Position numbers and translations under genes: made by a program | Notes under the pieces: model-generated | What the model saw: only the letters and a program-made list of their open reading frames with translations | What the model was told of the DNA's origin: nothing | Databases searched by the model: none | Assembly: GCA_002305575.1 (NCBI GenBank) | Contig: DBPP01000039.1 | Coordinates: 22,318-48,119 of the forward strand | Source of the DNA: Ruminococcaceae bacterium UBA1417 | GTDB lineage: Bacteria > Bacillota > Clostridia > Oscillospirales > Acutalibacteraceae | Direction: 5' to 3' | Length of the DNA: 25,802 bases | Shown: piece after piece, positions 14,112-22,387 of the stretch | Layout of the letters: every line of letters starts with the position of its first letter | Position numbering within the stretch: the first letter of the stretch is position 1

Positions 14112-14138
14112 GAAAACCTGTGCATTCAATTTTCCCCA

Positions 14139-14178
14139 AATATAAAAGGAGCAGAAAACCGGTTTGGCTTTCTGCTCC
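14139..14178 (-). terminator. Rho-independent terminator after the aldo/keto reductase gene
   Basis: On the - strand GGAGCAGAAA pairs with TTTCTGCTCC, with an inner GCC/GGT pairing, and is followed by TTTTATATTT. It separates the reductase transcript from spoVAC. Confidence 0.85.
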
Positions 14179-14229
14179 ATCTTTGTAAAAACTTTTTTGC
14201 AATGGCGTGCATTTTTGATTTCGCGGCAA

Positions 14230-15354
14230 TCAGCTTTCGAAATGCGATGCCACCGTCTTCAAGTGCTCGATAATCGGCAGATGCTGCGGACAGACACCCT
14301 CGCACTGGCCACACGCAATGCAGTCGCTGGCCTTGCCGAAATCGTGCGTGAGGTGTTCATAGTACTCGCCCTGCGGTGTCCAGCCCTTGCCCTTGATTTC
14401 CTGCATATCGGCGTTATAGAGCGAAAAATACTTCGGAATCGCAATGTGCATGGGGCAGCCATCGACGCAATAGGCACATCCGGTGCAGGGAATCGCAATG
14501 TTCGCGTTGATCAGCTTTACAGCTTTCTGGATAACGGACAGCTCGTCCGTGTTGAGGGGCTGGAAATCCTGCATATAGCCGGTGTTGTCGAGCAGCTGCT
14601 CCATGGTGCTCATGCCGGAAAGCACAATCTGCACGTTCGGCAGGCTTGCCGCAAAGCGGATAGCCCAGGACGGGACGGACATTTCCGGAGAGAAGGCCTT
14701 GAACATCTCCGCAACAGAATCCGGCACCGCGGCAAGCGTACCGCCCTTGACCGGCTCCATCACAAAGACAGGCACGCCGTGCTTTTCCGCAACTTCATAG
14801 CATTTGCGGGACTGTACGCCGATGCTTTCCCAGTCGAGGTAATTGATCTGCAGCTGTACAAATTCGAATTCCGGGTGCGCGGTCAGAACCTGATCCAGTA
14901 ACTCAGCGCCATCATGGAAGGAGAAACCGATGTGTTTCACAAGGCCCTGCGCCTTTTTCTCCTGAATCCAAGAGAAGCAATCGAGCTTGTTGTAGACCTC
15001 CAGGCTGTGCACATTGATGTCGTGCAGGAGGTAATAATCAAAGAACTCAACGCCGGTTTTTTCACGCTGCTCGTTGAAGATGCGGTCGCGGTCTTCTAGT
15101 GTCTTGATAAAGCCGGAATGCAGCTTGGTTGCCAGCGTAAAGCTGTCGCGCGGGTGGCGCGCCACAAGCGCTTCCTTCGCTGCACGTTCGCTCTGGAAGG
15201 CGCAGTACATCCAAGCGGTATCAAAATAGGTGAAACCACGCTCGAGGAAGGTGTCCACCATTTTTTTGGTCTGCTCCATGTCGATTTTGCCCGGATCGTT
15301 CGGATCCAGAGACGGCAGACGCATCAGGCCGAAGCCGAGTTTTTTCTGTGCCAT
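14230..15354 (-). CDS. Aldo/keto reductase with C-terminal [4Fe-4S] ferredoxin domain
   Basis: A 374-residue protein. Residues 1-275 form an aldo/keto reductase barrel with the full catalytic tetrad D45, Y50, K77 and H111 (FDTAWMY, ATKLHSG, LLHDIN). Residues 280-365 carry two cysteine clusters, CTGCAYCVDGCP and CIACGQCEGVCP, enough for two [4Fe-4S] centres. This fusion is common in anaerobes, annotated only as an oxidoreductase; electrons probably pass between the clusters and a nicotinamide or other acceptor, but the substrate is unknown. The start at 15354 has AAGGAG on the - strand about 12 bases upstream. It has its own promoter and terminator. Confidence 0.92.
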   Translation of the reverse strand: MAQKKLGFGLMRLPSLDPNDPGKIDMEQTKKMVDTFLERGFTYFDTAWMYCAFQSERAAKEALVARHPRDSFTLATKLHSGFIKTLEDRDRIFNEQREKTGVEFFDYYLLHDINVHSLEVYNKLDCFSWIQEKKAQGLVKHIGFSFHDGAELLDQVLTAHPEFEFVQLQINYLDWESIGVQSRKCYEVAEKHGVPVFVMEPVKGGTLAAVPDSVAEMFKAFSPEMSVPSWAIRFAASLPNVQIVLSGMSTMEQLLDNTGYMQDFQPLNTDELSVIQKAVKLINANIAIPCTGCAYCVDGCPMHIAIPKYFSLYNADMQEIKGKGWTPQGEYYEHLTHDFGKASDCIACGQCEGVCPQHLPIIEHLKTVASHFES

Positions 15355-15392
15355 CGTTCACATTCACTCCTTGTCTGAAATCCATCGCGCCT

Positions 15393-15401
15393 ATTGTAGC
15401 A
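15393..15401 (-). promoter_or_regulatory. Extended -10 promoter of the aldo/keto reductase gene
   Basis: On the - strand TGCTACAAT gives a TG-extended -10 (TACAAT at 15398-15393). No good -35 is seen (TTTGCT at 18 bases). The start site would lie about 30 bases before the coding sequence. Confidence 0.5.
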
Positions 15402-15475
15402 TGTTGGCGCAGAAAAAGCAAATGGAGAATTTGCATGTCCCGGTATGCCCTGCGGGCATCGAAGTGGCGCGCGGG

Positions 15476-15775
15476 CTATCTCGAACCGGCGTTTCCCTTG
15501 GTTTTCAGCCGCAGTTCATATTTTTGCACGGCGTTGTCCAGCGCCTGCGCGGCATCCACGCCCAGTTCGCAGCAAAGTGCCAGTAGGGAGAAGAGGCAGT
15601 CTCCAAGTTCGCCCTCGGTTTCTGCCGTGCGGGCGTACGGCTTTTTGCCGTAATCCATGCCGCGGAGAATTTCTTTTGCAACCTCGCCCGTTTCGCTGGC
15701 AAGATCCAGGCATCGGGCCGCTGCGCCACAGTACATATTGTTTGCCGTTAAAAAAGTCCGCACGCTTTCCTGCAT
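15476..15775 (-). CDS. MazG-like nucleotide pyrophosphohydrolase
   Basis: A 99-residue all-alpha NTP pyrophosphohydrolase of the MazG/MazG-like superfamily. The metal-binding acidic motifs are present: LASETGEVAKE (near residues 25-35) and, after about 20 residues, ETEGELGDCLFSL. Such single-domain proteins hydrolyse nucleoside triphosphates to monophosphates and are thought to remove abnormal nucleotides. The start at 15775 is preferred because GGAG lies nine bases upstream on the - strand; the frame is open seven codons further but without a ribosome binding site. It lies downstream of gapA, separated by a terminator, so its own promoter or read-through must serve it. Confidence 0.85.
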   Translation of the reverse strand: MQESVRTFLTANNMYCGAAARCLDLASETGEVAKEILRGMDYGKKPYARTAETEGELGDCLFSLLALCCELGVDAAQALDNAVQKYELRLKTKGNAGSR

Positions 15776-15806
15776 GATCACCGCTCCGTTTCTCAATAAA
15801 TTTTAT

Positions 15807-15839
15807 AATAAAAAGAAGGGGCAGGAACCCTGCCCCTTC
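15807..15839 (-). terminator. Rho-independent terminator after gapA
   Basis: On the - strand GAAGGGGCAGG pairs with CCTGCCCCTTC over a 3-base loop, followed by TTTTTATTA. It ends the GAPDH transcript. Confidence 0.93.
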
Positions 15840-15855
15840 CGTACAGACTGAGAAA

Positions 15856-16890
15856 TCAGATCTCAGCAAAGTACTTGATTGTTCTGACCATCTGGCTCGT
15901 GTAGGAGTTCTCGTTGTCGTACCAAGAAACAACCTGAACCTCATAGAGGTCGTCCGCGATCTTCGCAACCATCGTCTGCGTTGCGTCGAACAGGGAGCCG
16001 TACTTCATGCCGATAACATCAGAAGAAACGATCGGATCTTCGTTGTAGCCGAAACTCTGGGAAGCCGCCGCCTTCATAGCCGCGTTGATGCCTTCCTTCG
16101 TGATGTCCGTGCCCTTGACAACAGCGGTGAGGATCGTCGTGGAGCCGGTCGGAACCGGAACACGCTGAGCGGAGCCGATGAGCTTGCCGTTGAGCTCCGG
16201 AATAACCAGGCCGATCGCCTTCGCAGCGCCCGTGGAGTTCGGAACGATGTTCGCAGCGCCAGCGCGTGCACGGCGGAGGTCACCCTTTCTGTGCGGGCCG
16301 TCGAGAATCATCTGATCGCCGGTGTAAGCATGAATCGTGCTCATAATGCCGCTCTGAATCGGAGCGTAATCGTTGAGCGCCTTCGCCATCGGGGCGAGGC
16401 AGTTCGTGGTGCAGCTCGCTGCGGAAATGATGGTATCCTCAGCGGTGAGCGTCTTCTCGTTGACACTGTAAACGATCGTCGGGAGATCGTTGCCTGCCGG
16501 AGCAGAAATAACAACCTTCTTCGCGCCGGCGTCAATGTGCGCCTGCGACTTTGCCTTCGAGGTGTAGAAGCCCGTGCACTCGAGAACGACGTCTACGCCG
16601 ATTTCGCCCCACGGAAGATCCTTCGCATCCTTTTCCGCATAGATCTTCAGCGTCTTGCCGTCGACCGTAATGGTGTTTGCCTCGTCATCCGCCTCAACGG
16701 TGTGCAGGCCTTCGCCGATCTTGCCGCAGTAGCCGCCCTGTGCGGTGTCGTACTTCAGAAGATGTGCGAGCATGGAGGGCTTCGTAAGATCGTTGATCGC
16801 AACAACCTCGTAACCCTCGGCGCCGAACATCTGTCTGAACGCCAGACGGCCAATGCGGCCAAAACCATTGATTGCAACTTTAACTGCCAT
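15856..16890 (-). CDS. gapA: Glyceraldehyde-3-phosphate dehydrogenase, type I
   Basis: A 344-residue NAD-dependent GAPDH of glycolysis, oxidising glyceraldehyde 3-phosphate to 1,3-bisphosphoglycerate. The NAD-binding INGFGRIGRLAFR is at the N-terminus, the catalytic cysteine lies in SAASCTTNCLAP, with the partner histidine in STIHAYTGDQ, and the WYDNENSYTSQMV motif is at the end. An aspartate or leucine at the adenine-binding turn (AINDL) points to NAD rather than NADP. The start at 16890 has a strong AGGAGG (16906-16901) ten bases upstream; the frame is open to 16926 but without support. Codon use is strongly biased to C- or G-ending codons such as ATC and AAG, as expected of a highly expressed gene. 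It has its own promoter and terminator. Confidence 0.98.
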   Translation of the reverse strand: MAVKVAINGFGRIGRLAFRQMFGAEGYEVVAINDLTKPSMLAHLLKYDTAQGGYCGKIGEGLHTVEADDEANTITVDGKTLKIYAEKDAKDLPWGEIGVDVVLECTGFYTSKAKSQAHIDAGAKKVVISAPAGNDLPTIVYSVNEKTLTAEDTIISAASCTTNCLAPMAKALNDYAPIQSGIMSTIHAYTGDQMILDGPHRKGDLRRARAGAANIVPNSTGAAKAIGLVIPELNGKLIGSAQRVPVPTGSTTILTAVVKGTDITKEGINAAMKAAASQSFGYNEDPIVSSDVIGMKYGSLFDATQTMVAKIADDLYEVQVVSWYDNENSYTSQMVRTIKYFAEI

Positions 16891-16937
16891 GATTGTTATA
16901 CCTCCTGAAATTTGTAGATGCAACATCTGCTTATCTT

Positions 16938-16966
16938 ATTTTATAGCATTTCCGGGAATAATACAA
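16938..16966 (-). promoter_or_regulatory. Sigma-A promoter of gapA
   Basis: On the - strand TTGTAT (16966-16961) and TAAAAT (16943-16938) are 17 bases apart; a TGC just before TATAAA also offers an extended -10 reading. The leader would be about 40 bases. Confidence 0.75.
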
Positions 16967-17000
16967 GGCTTTTTTGGCAGAATCACAAACTTTTTCCTCA

Positions 17001-17035
17001 AAAACATTTTCATTTTCCGGAATTGTCCCGGAAAA
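17001..17035 (-). terminator. Possible terminator overlapping the end of the membrane protein gene
   Basis: On the - strand TTTTCCGG pairs with CCGGAAAA over a 7-base loop inside the last codons of the membrane protein gene. A T-rich stretch ending in TTTTT follows after the stop codon, so the signal is imperfect. Confidence 0.45.
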
Positions 17036-17906
17036 CAGCCTTTTTTTCATGGGCAGGCGTATGTTCCAGGGCGGCGGGTGCAAAATGCTCCCCGCGCAGG
17101 GTAAACAGCAGCGTCAGAATGTGCAGGCAGACGCCAAGAATGGCAAGCTGGATTACATACGGCATCTCGGTAGCGTAGCCCCGCCCGGCCAGAATCAGGA
17201 CCGTATTGGAGGCGATATAGGTAATCCAGATGAGTGCGGCGGGCAAGCCGAAAACAAAAGCGGTTCTGATGGTTTTCAGGGTGCCCACACCGGAAAGCAG
17301 TTTGCCTTCTGCGAGCAGGAAAAAGAGCAGCGCCGCACCGCCGCCAACCGTATAGAGATTTTCCACCGTTGTGGCGGAGGCCGAATACTGCATGAATACC
17401 AGCAGCATGTAGCACAATCCCCACAAAACGCCGGTCACCCAGAGGACGCCGGCCTTTCCGGGAAAGACATTGCCGCGCATCCAGAGGATCGAGGCGGCTA
17501 TAGCAGCCAGACCAAATAGTGCGGTGAAAACAGCCAGTGGAAGGTGGGCGCTCACCTGTTCAGGCAGCATGAAATAGGCGCCGCCAAAGGTGCGGTAGGC
17601 ACGTGCATCCCAAAACAGAGCCACGGCGCACAGAAGCAGAAAGATACCGGCCAAAAGCGAGGAAAGGCCTGCCGCCCAGTTCCGCTCCCGGCGCATCGTG
17701 CCGCAGAGCCGGCGATCCAAAAGGCAGAGCAGCGCGGCGCACAGTGCGCTGAGTACAGTGGCGCCGCTGTACAGTAGCGTCAGGGTGCCGCTGTCCGTCA
17801 CAAAACCGGTTTGATCATCAAAAAAGAAAAGCATCTGGATACAGCGCAGCACGGTGCCCAGCAAAACACCGGCGCCCGCAACCCAGAATGCGCATTTGGT
17901 CTTCAT
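17010..17906 (-). CDS. Polytopic membrane protein of unknown function
   Basis: A 298-residue, very hydrophobic protein that I do not recognise. About eight membrane helices can be drawn, near residues 5-29, 40-63, 77-99, 121-142, 152-173, 184-203, 214-240 and 248-270. The C-terminal 25 residues are hydrophilic and probably cytoplasmic. No catalytic or transport motif stands out. The start at 17906 has GGAG ten bases upstream on the - strand. It is monocistronic, divergent from the marR-ABC operon 244 bases away, with its own near-consensus promoter; whether the two are functionally linked is not shown. Confidence 0.8.
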   Translation of the reverse strand: MKTKCAFWVAGAGVLLGTVLRCIQMLFFFDDQTGFVTDSGTLTLLYSGATVLSALCAALLCLLDRRLCGTMRRERNWAAGLSSLLAGIFLLLCAVALFWDARAYRTFGGAYFMLPEQVSAHLPLAVFTALFGLAAIAASILWMRGNVFPGKAGVLWVTGVLWGLCYMLLVFMQYSASATTVENLYTVGGGAALLFFLLAEGKLLSGVGTLKTIRTAFVFGLPAALIWITYIASNTVLILAGRGYATEMPYVIQLAILGVCLHILTLLFTLRGEHFAPAALEHTPAHEKKAVFRDNSGK

Positions 17907-17963
17907 TCCAATTGTTCTCCAATCCGGGGCTTATCCGCCCAAAGTCGTTTTCTTATTGAGTGT

Positions 17964-17992
17964 ATTATAGCATATTCGGCCCGGCATGAAAA
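17964..17992 (-). promoter_or_regulatory. Sigma-A promoter of the polytopic membrane protein gene
   Basis: On the - strand TTTTCA (17992-17987) and a perfect TATAAT (17969-17964), preceded by an extended TGC, are 17 bases apart. The start site lies about 50 bases before the gene. Confidence 0.8.
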
Positions 17993-18029
17993 CACCCGGG
18001 GAAAAATTTTTTACAGTCGGTAACGGGGG

Positions 18030-18058
18030 TTGACTTTGTTGGAAAAGGAAACTATAAT
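18030..18058 (+). promoter_or_regulatory. Sigma-A promoter of the marR-ABC exporter operon
   Basis: TTGACT (18030-18035) and TATAAT (18053-18058) with a 17-base spacer form a near-perfect promoter. The leader to the MarR start is about 85 bases and carries inverted repeats. Confidence 0.88.
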
Positions 18059-18071
18059 ATATACCGGAGCC

Positions 18072-18093
18072 AACAATTAAGCGCATGATTGTT
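18072..18093. promoter_or_regulatory. Candidate MarR-type operator
   Basis: AACAAT-N10-ATTGTT is a perfect 6-base inverted repeat just downstream of the predicted transcription start, the size and place of a MarR-family operator. A second repeat, AAGCGCA (18079-18085) with TGCGCTT (18110-18116), overlaps it and could fold in RNA instead. Confidence 0.5.
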
Positions 18094-18150
18094 TGCTGCA
18101 CGCTGATGTTGCGCTTCCAAAACATTTTGTAAAGAAAGGATGCGGTTTGA

Positions 18151-18627
18151 ATGCCGAAAGAGAGAATCGGCCGGGCGCTACATGCGCTGAACACCACCAT
18201 GCACCGATTCATCGACACGTATTCCCATAAAAAGGAAAACGATCTGCTGACCGGCGCCAATACCTGGGTGATTCACTTCATCGCCGAACACGACGACACG
18301 CCCGTCTATCTGCGCGATGTAGAACGGCACTTCGGTGTGACGCGTTCCACGGCCTCGAAGGTGGTTGACCTGCTTGTGCGCAAGGGATTTGTGGAACGCC
18401 ACATCGGCGAAACGGATTCGCGCCTGCGGCGCCTGACGCTGACCAGGCAGGCGGAGGATCTGCTGCAAACCATCAATGAAGACCACGAGATCCTGGAAAG
18501 CGTACTGGTGCGCGGCTTTACGGCCAACGAAGTCCGCACGCTGCTCGCGTATCTGCAGCGGATGCAGGATAACATTGACGCCGCTTCGGCTGAGCGGCAG
18601 AAAGCATGGAAGGAGGGGCACTCTTGA
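18151..18627 (+). CDS. MarR-family transcriptional regulator
   Basis: A 158-residue winged-helix regulator. The DNA-binding core reads LRDVERHFGVTRSTASKVVDLLVRKGFVER (written in part: VTRSTASKVV recognition helix near 62-72), followed by the wing with GETDSRLRRLTLT, where the DSR motif and basic residues are typical of MarR proteins. Long flanking helices should form the dimer. AAAGGATG lies just ahead of ATG 18151. Its stop codon overlaps the TTG start of the first exporter gene, so the regulator and exporter are translationally coupled. By family, it most likely represses this operon and is released by a toxic compound. Confidence 0.93.
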   Translation: MPKERIGRALHALNTTMHRFIDTYSHKKENDLLTGANTWVIHFIAEHDDTPVYLRDVERHFGVTRSTASKVVDLLVRKGFVERHIGETDSRLRRLTLTRQAEDLLQTINEDHEILESVLVRGFTANEVRTLLAYLQRMQDNIDAASAERQKAWKEGHS

Positions 18628-20384
18628 TTCGTAAACTGATGCGGAGTATTCGCGAACAGAAAAAGAACTCGATTCTGGCTATGGTTACGATCAGCGGTGA
18701 GGTTGTCTTTGAGGTGATTATCCCAATTTTGATGGCCAATCTGATCGACTACGGTATCGATGCCGGCGATATGCAGTATATCGTTAAAATGGGGGTTGTC
18801 CTGTTGCTCTCGGCGGCCGGCCAGCTGCTTTGCGGCATCATTTCAGGCAAATTTGCGGCGGAAGCCTCGAGCGGCTTTGCACGCAATCTGCGCCACGATA
18901 TGTTCTACAAGGTGCAGACATTTTCCTTTTCCAACATCGACAAGTTCTCGACGGCCAGCATCGTTACGCGTCTGACGACGGACGTGACGAATCTGCAAAA
19001 TACATACCAGATGATCATCCGCATGGCCGTGCGCAGCCCGCTGATGATGATTTTCTCGCTGATCGCGGCGTTTTCCATTGACGCGCAGCTTTCGGTGATC
19101 TTTCTCGTCATCATTCCGATTCTGGGCTTTGGCCTGTACTTCATCATGTCGAAGACGCACCCGATTTTCGAGCGTGTTTTCCGCACATATGACCGGCTCA
19201 ACAGCGTGGTGCAGGAAAATTTGCATGGCATTCGCGTTGTGAAATCCTTTGTTCGCGAGGATCACGAGGAAAAGAAGTTCAATACGATTTCCGAGCGCAT
19301 TTACAAGGATTTCAAAAAGGCCGAGCAGCAGCTTGCCTGGAACGCCCCGCTGATGCAGATGTGCATGTATGCGGCAGTGATTCTGATTTCCTGGTTTGGC
19401 GCGCGGACCGTTGTGGCCTGCGGCGGCGACGCGGCGCTCGGCCTTTCCACCGGTGAGTTGCTGAGCCTGATTTCTTACGCCACGCAGATTCTCATGAGCC
19501 TGATGGGGCTTTCCATGATCTTCGTTATGATTGCCATTTCCCGCGCTTCCGGCGAACGCGCCGTGGAGCTGCTGGATGAAACGCCGGACATCACGACGCC
19601 GGAAAATGCGGTGACACAGGTGCCGGACGGCAGCATCGTATTTGAAAACGTGCAGTTCAGCTACCACCGCAACAACGGCAAGCCGGTGCTGAGCAACGTG
19701 AATTTGACCATTCCGGCCGGCGCGACAGTCGGTATCCTCGGCGGCACAGGTTCGTCCAAATCGAGCCTTGTGCAGCTCATTCCCCGCCTGTACGATGTAC
19801 AGCAGGGTGCGGTGAAAGTCGGCGGCATCGATGTGCGCCGCTACGATCTCGATACGCTGCGCGGCGCGGTTGCGATGGTTCTGCAGAAAAATGTTCTGTT
19901 TTCCGGTACCATCAAGGAAAACCTGCGCTGGGGCAACGAGCATGCTACCGACGAAGAGCTCGTCTATGCCTGCAAACTCGCGCAGGCGGACGACTTTATC
20001 CGTGCTTTCCCGCAGGGGTATGATACCTACATCGAGCAGGGCGGTACGAATGTATCCGGCGGCCAGAAGCAGCGGCTCTGCATTGCGCGTGCGCTGCTCA
20101 AACACCCCAAGATCCTGATTCTCGACGATTCGACCAGCGCCGTCGATACGCGTACCGACGCGCTGATCCGCGATGCATTTGCCAAGGAAATTCCGGAAAC
20201 CACAAAAATCATCATCGCGCAGCGCATCGCCTCCGTGCAGGATGCAGACATCATCCTTGTGCTCGACGATGGCAAGATCATGGATTGCGGCACGCATGAC
20301 ACGCTGCTCAAGTCCAGCCCGATCTACCGCGAGGTCTATGAATCTCAGACGAAAGGAGACGACGACAATGCCCCCACGTCCTAA
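18624..20384 (+). CDS. Heterodimeric ABC exporter, subunit with degenerate ATPase site
   Basis: A 586-residue half-transporter: six membrane helices in the first 310 residues, then a nucleotide-binding domain. The Walker A reads GGTGSSKSS (373-381), with Ser in place of the Gly before Lys. The signature is canonical, VSGGQ (477-481). Walker B ends LDDST, with Asp502 where the catalytic glutamate should be, and the switch histidine is Gln533 (IAQRIAS). These changes mark the non-catalytic half of LmrCD/BmrCD/TM287-288-type multidrug exporters. TTG 18624 is taken as start: AGGAGG at 18611-18616 is seven bases away and TTGA overlaps the MarR stop. ATG 18606 in frame overlaps that site and is unlikely. 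The next gene overlaps by 17 bases. Confidence 0.93.
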   Translation: MIRKLMRSIREQKKNSILAMVTISGEVVFEVIIPILMANLIDYGIDAGDMQYIVKMGVVLLLSAAGQLLCGIISGKFAAEASSGFARNLRHDMFYKVQTFSFSNIDKFSTASIVTRLTTDVTNLQNTYQMIIRMAVRSPLMMIFSLIAAFSIDAQLSVIFLVIIPILGFGLYFIMSKTHPIFERVFRTYDRLNSVVQENLHGIRVVKSFVREDHEEKKFNTISERIYKDFKKAEQQLAWNAPLMQMCMYAAVILISWFGARTVVACGGDAALGLSTGELLSLISYATQILMSLMGLSMIFVMIAISRASGERAVELLDETPDITTPENAVTQVPDGSIVFENVQFSYHRNNGKPVLSNVNLTIPAGATVGILGGTGSSKSSLVQLIPRLYDVQQGAVKVGGIDVRRYDLDTLRGAVAMVLQKNVLFSGTIKENLRWGNEHATDEELVYACKLAQADDFIRAFPQGYDTYIEQGGTNVSGGQKQRLCIARALLKHPKILILDDSTSAVDTRTDALIRDAFAKEIPETTKIIIAQRIASVQDADIILVLDDGKIMDCGTHDTLLKSSPIYREVYESQTKGDDDNAPTS

Positions 20385-22293
20385 CGGTCCGCGGCTTTCT
20401 ATGAAAGAGAGCCTGCAGCAGCTCGATAAGAAAACCTTTAAGCGTCTGCTTTCCTATATGAAAGCCTATCGCCTGCATCTGATCCTCGTGCTTTTCTGCA
20501 TCGGTGTGAGTGCCTTTGCAAGCGTCATGTCGTCGCTGTTTTTGCAGCGCCTGATCGATGATTACATCGCGCCGCTTCTGCTGGAATCCGCGCCGGTTTT
20601 CACCGGACTTTTCTTCGCGCTTTGCCAGATGGCGGTCATCTACATCATTGGCGCGATGGCCTCCCTCTTTTATAACCGCATCATGGCGATTGTTTCCCAG
20701 GGTACGCTCAAGACCATCCGCGACGAGATGTTCGCCCATATGCAGACGTTGCCCATCAAGTATTTCGACACGCACACGCACGGCGATGTGATGAGCCACT
20801 ATACAAACGATACCGATACGCTGCGGCAGATGATCTCGCAGAGTATCCCGCAGACCATTTCTTCGCTCTTTTCGGTGGTCGCCGTCTTTTTCTCGATGCT
20901 TTCCCTGAGCGTCTGGCTTACGCTATTTGTGATCGTTTTCCTCGTTCTGATGTTCAAGGTGATCGGCAAGGTCACGGCCAAGAGCGGCCGCTACTTTGTC
21001 CGTCAGCAGCAATCGCTTGGCGTTGTGAACGGCTACGTGGAGGAAATGATCAACGGCCAGAAGGTTATCAAGGTTTTCTGCCACGAGGATAAAACCAAGG
21101 AGGCCTTCGACGAAAGAAACAACGACCTGTTCGGCAATGCGTCGGAAGCGAATAAATTTGCCAATATCCTCGGGCCGATCATGAATGCGCTGGGCTACAG
21201 CCTGTACGTTTTGATCGCCGTACTCGGCGGCTTGATGGCGCTGTATGAGATGCCGAACCTTTCCCTGACCGGCATGGGCGTGATGACGCTCGGCGCAATC
21301 GCTTCCTTCCTCCAGCTTTCCAGAAGTTTTGTCATGCCGATCAGCCAGGTGACGCAGCAGATTTCCTCCATCATCATGGCTATGGCCGGTGCGTCTCGTA
21401 TTTTTGCGCTGCTCGATGAAGAAAGCGAACAGGATGAAGGTTACGTCACACTGGTCAATGCCGAAAAACACGGCGATACGCTCGTCGAAAGCGAAAAACA
21501 CACGGGCCTATGGGCCTGGAAACATCCGCACAGCGACGGTACGGTGACGTATACGGCACTTGAAGGCCGCGTGGAACTCGATGAGGTGGACTTCGGGTAT
21601 GTGCCGGATAAAATCGTGTTGCACGACGTTTCGCTCTACGCGAAGCCGGGCCAGAAGATTGCCTTCGTCGGTGCGACCGGTGCGGGCAAGACGACGATCA
21701 CAAACCTGATCAACCGGTTCTACGATATTGCGGATGGTAAGATCCGCTATGACGGCATCAACATCAACAAGATCAAGAAACCGGATCTGCGGCGTTCGCT
21801 CGGTATGGTTCTGCAGGATGTCAACCTATTCACCGGCACCGTCATGGAAAATATCCGCTATGGTAAGCTGGATGCCACCGACGAGGAGTGTATTGCGGCG
21901 GCGAAACTCGCCAATGCGGACGGCTTCATCCGGATGTTGCCCAAAGGCTATGATACGGTGCTTTCCGGCGACGGCAGCGGCCTTTCGCAGGGCCAGCGCC
22001 AGCTGATCTCGATTGCGCGCGCAGCGGTAGCCGATCCGCCCGTTATGATTCTCGACGAGGCAACCTCCTCCATCGATACGCGCACGGAGTCTATTGTGCA
22101 GAGCGGTATGGACGCGCTGATGCATGGCCGGACGGTATTTGTGATTGCACACCGCCTTTCCACAGTCAAGAATTCCGACGTCATCATGGTGCTGGATCAC
22201 GGCCATATCATTGAGCGTGGCAGCCATCAGGATTTGATCGCGCAGAAGGGCACGTATTACCGCCTGTACACCGGCGCGTTTGAACTGGAATAA
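20368..22293 (+). CDS. Heterodimeric ABC exporter, subunit with catalytic ATPase site
   Basis: A 641-residue half-transporter with six helices followed by a nucleotide-binding domain. Walker A GATGAGKT (435-442), Walker B LDEAT with the catalytic E564, and the switch H595 (IAHRLST) are all canonical. The signature is changed to LSQGQ (539-543) from LSGGQ. Thus Walker A/B of this subunit with the normal signature of its partner makes the working site, and the altered signature here faces the partner's degenerate site. An insert of about 50 residues rich in charged and aromatic residues lies between the membrane part and the ATPase domain, as in LmrD/YheH-like subunits. ATG 20368 has AAAGGAG nine bases upstream. 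Probable role: export of drugs or other hydrophobic compounds. Confidence 0.93.
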   Translation: MPPRPNGPRLSMKESLQQLDKKTFKRLLSYMKAYRLHLILVLFCIGVSAFASVMSSLFLQRLIDDYIAPLLLESAPVFTGLFFALCQMAVIYIIGAMASLFYNRIMAIVSQGTLKTIRDEMFAHMQTLPIKYFDTHTHGDVMSHYTNDTDTLRQMISQSIPQTISSLFSVVAVFFSMLSLSVWLTLFVIVFLVLMFKVIGKVTAKSGRYFVRQQQSLGVVNGYVEEMINGQKVIKVFCHEDKTKEAFDERNNDLFGNASEANKFANILGPIMNALGYSLYVLIAVLGGLMALYEMPNLSLTGMGVMTLGAIASFLQLSRSFVMPISQVTQQISSIIMAMAGASRIFALLDEESEQDEGYVTLVNAEKHGDTLVESEKHTGLWAWKHPHSDGTVTYTALEGRVELDEVDFGYVPDKIVLHDVSLYAKPGQKIAFVGATGAGKTTITNLINRFYDIADGKIRYDGININKIKKPDLRRSLGMVLQDVNLFTGTVMENIRYGKLDATDEECIAAAKLANADGFIRMLPKGYDTVLSGDGSGLSQGQRQLISIARAAVADPPVMILDEATSSIDTRTESIVQSGMDALMHGRTVFVIAHRLSTVKNSDVIMVLDHGHIIERGSHQDLIAQKGTYYRLYTGAFELE

Positions 22294-22311
22294 ATTCCTG
22301 TGTGCGCACTC

Positions 22312-22340
22312 TTGATTTTCCCGTGCATGCGTGTTAAAAT
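22312..22340 (+). promoter_or_regulatory. Promoter of the BFD-like protein gene
   Basis: TTGATT (22312-22317) and TAAAAT (22335-22340) with a 17-base spacer. The leader would be about 40 bases. No terminator hairpin is seen between the exporter genes and this promoter, so read-through is possible. Confidence 0.65.
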
Positions 22341-22387
22341 CGAACTGTAAATTGTGTTCGTTTTCCCATGAAAGGAGGAAAAAATAA

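Noticed and set aside
13289..14273. Overlapping + strand frames of 217 and 215 codons opposite spoVAC and the spoVAC promoter region
   Set aside because: They lie antisense to spoVAC/spoVAD, carry no family resemblance and lack ribosome binding sites.
16291..16908. A 205-codon open frame on the + strand opposite gapA
   Set aside because: Shadow of a highly biased, highly expressed gene; no start signal or domain.
18843..20297. A 484-codon open frame on the - strand opposite the first ABC subunit
   Set aside because: Antisense to a motif-complete ABC gene; composition is typical of a shadow frame.
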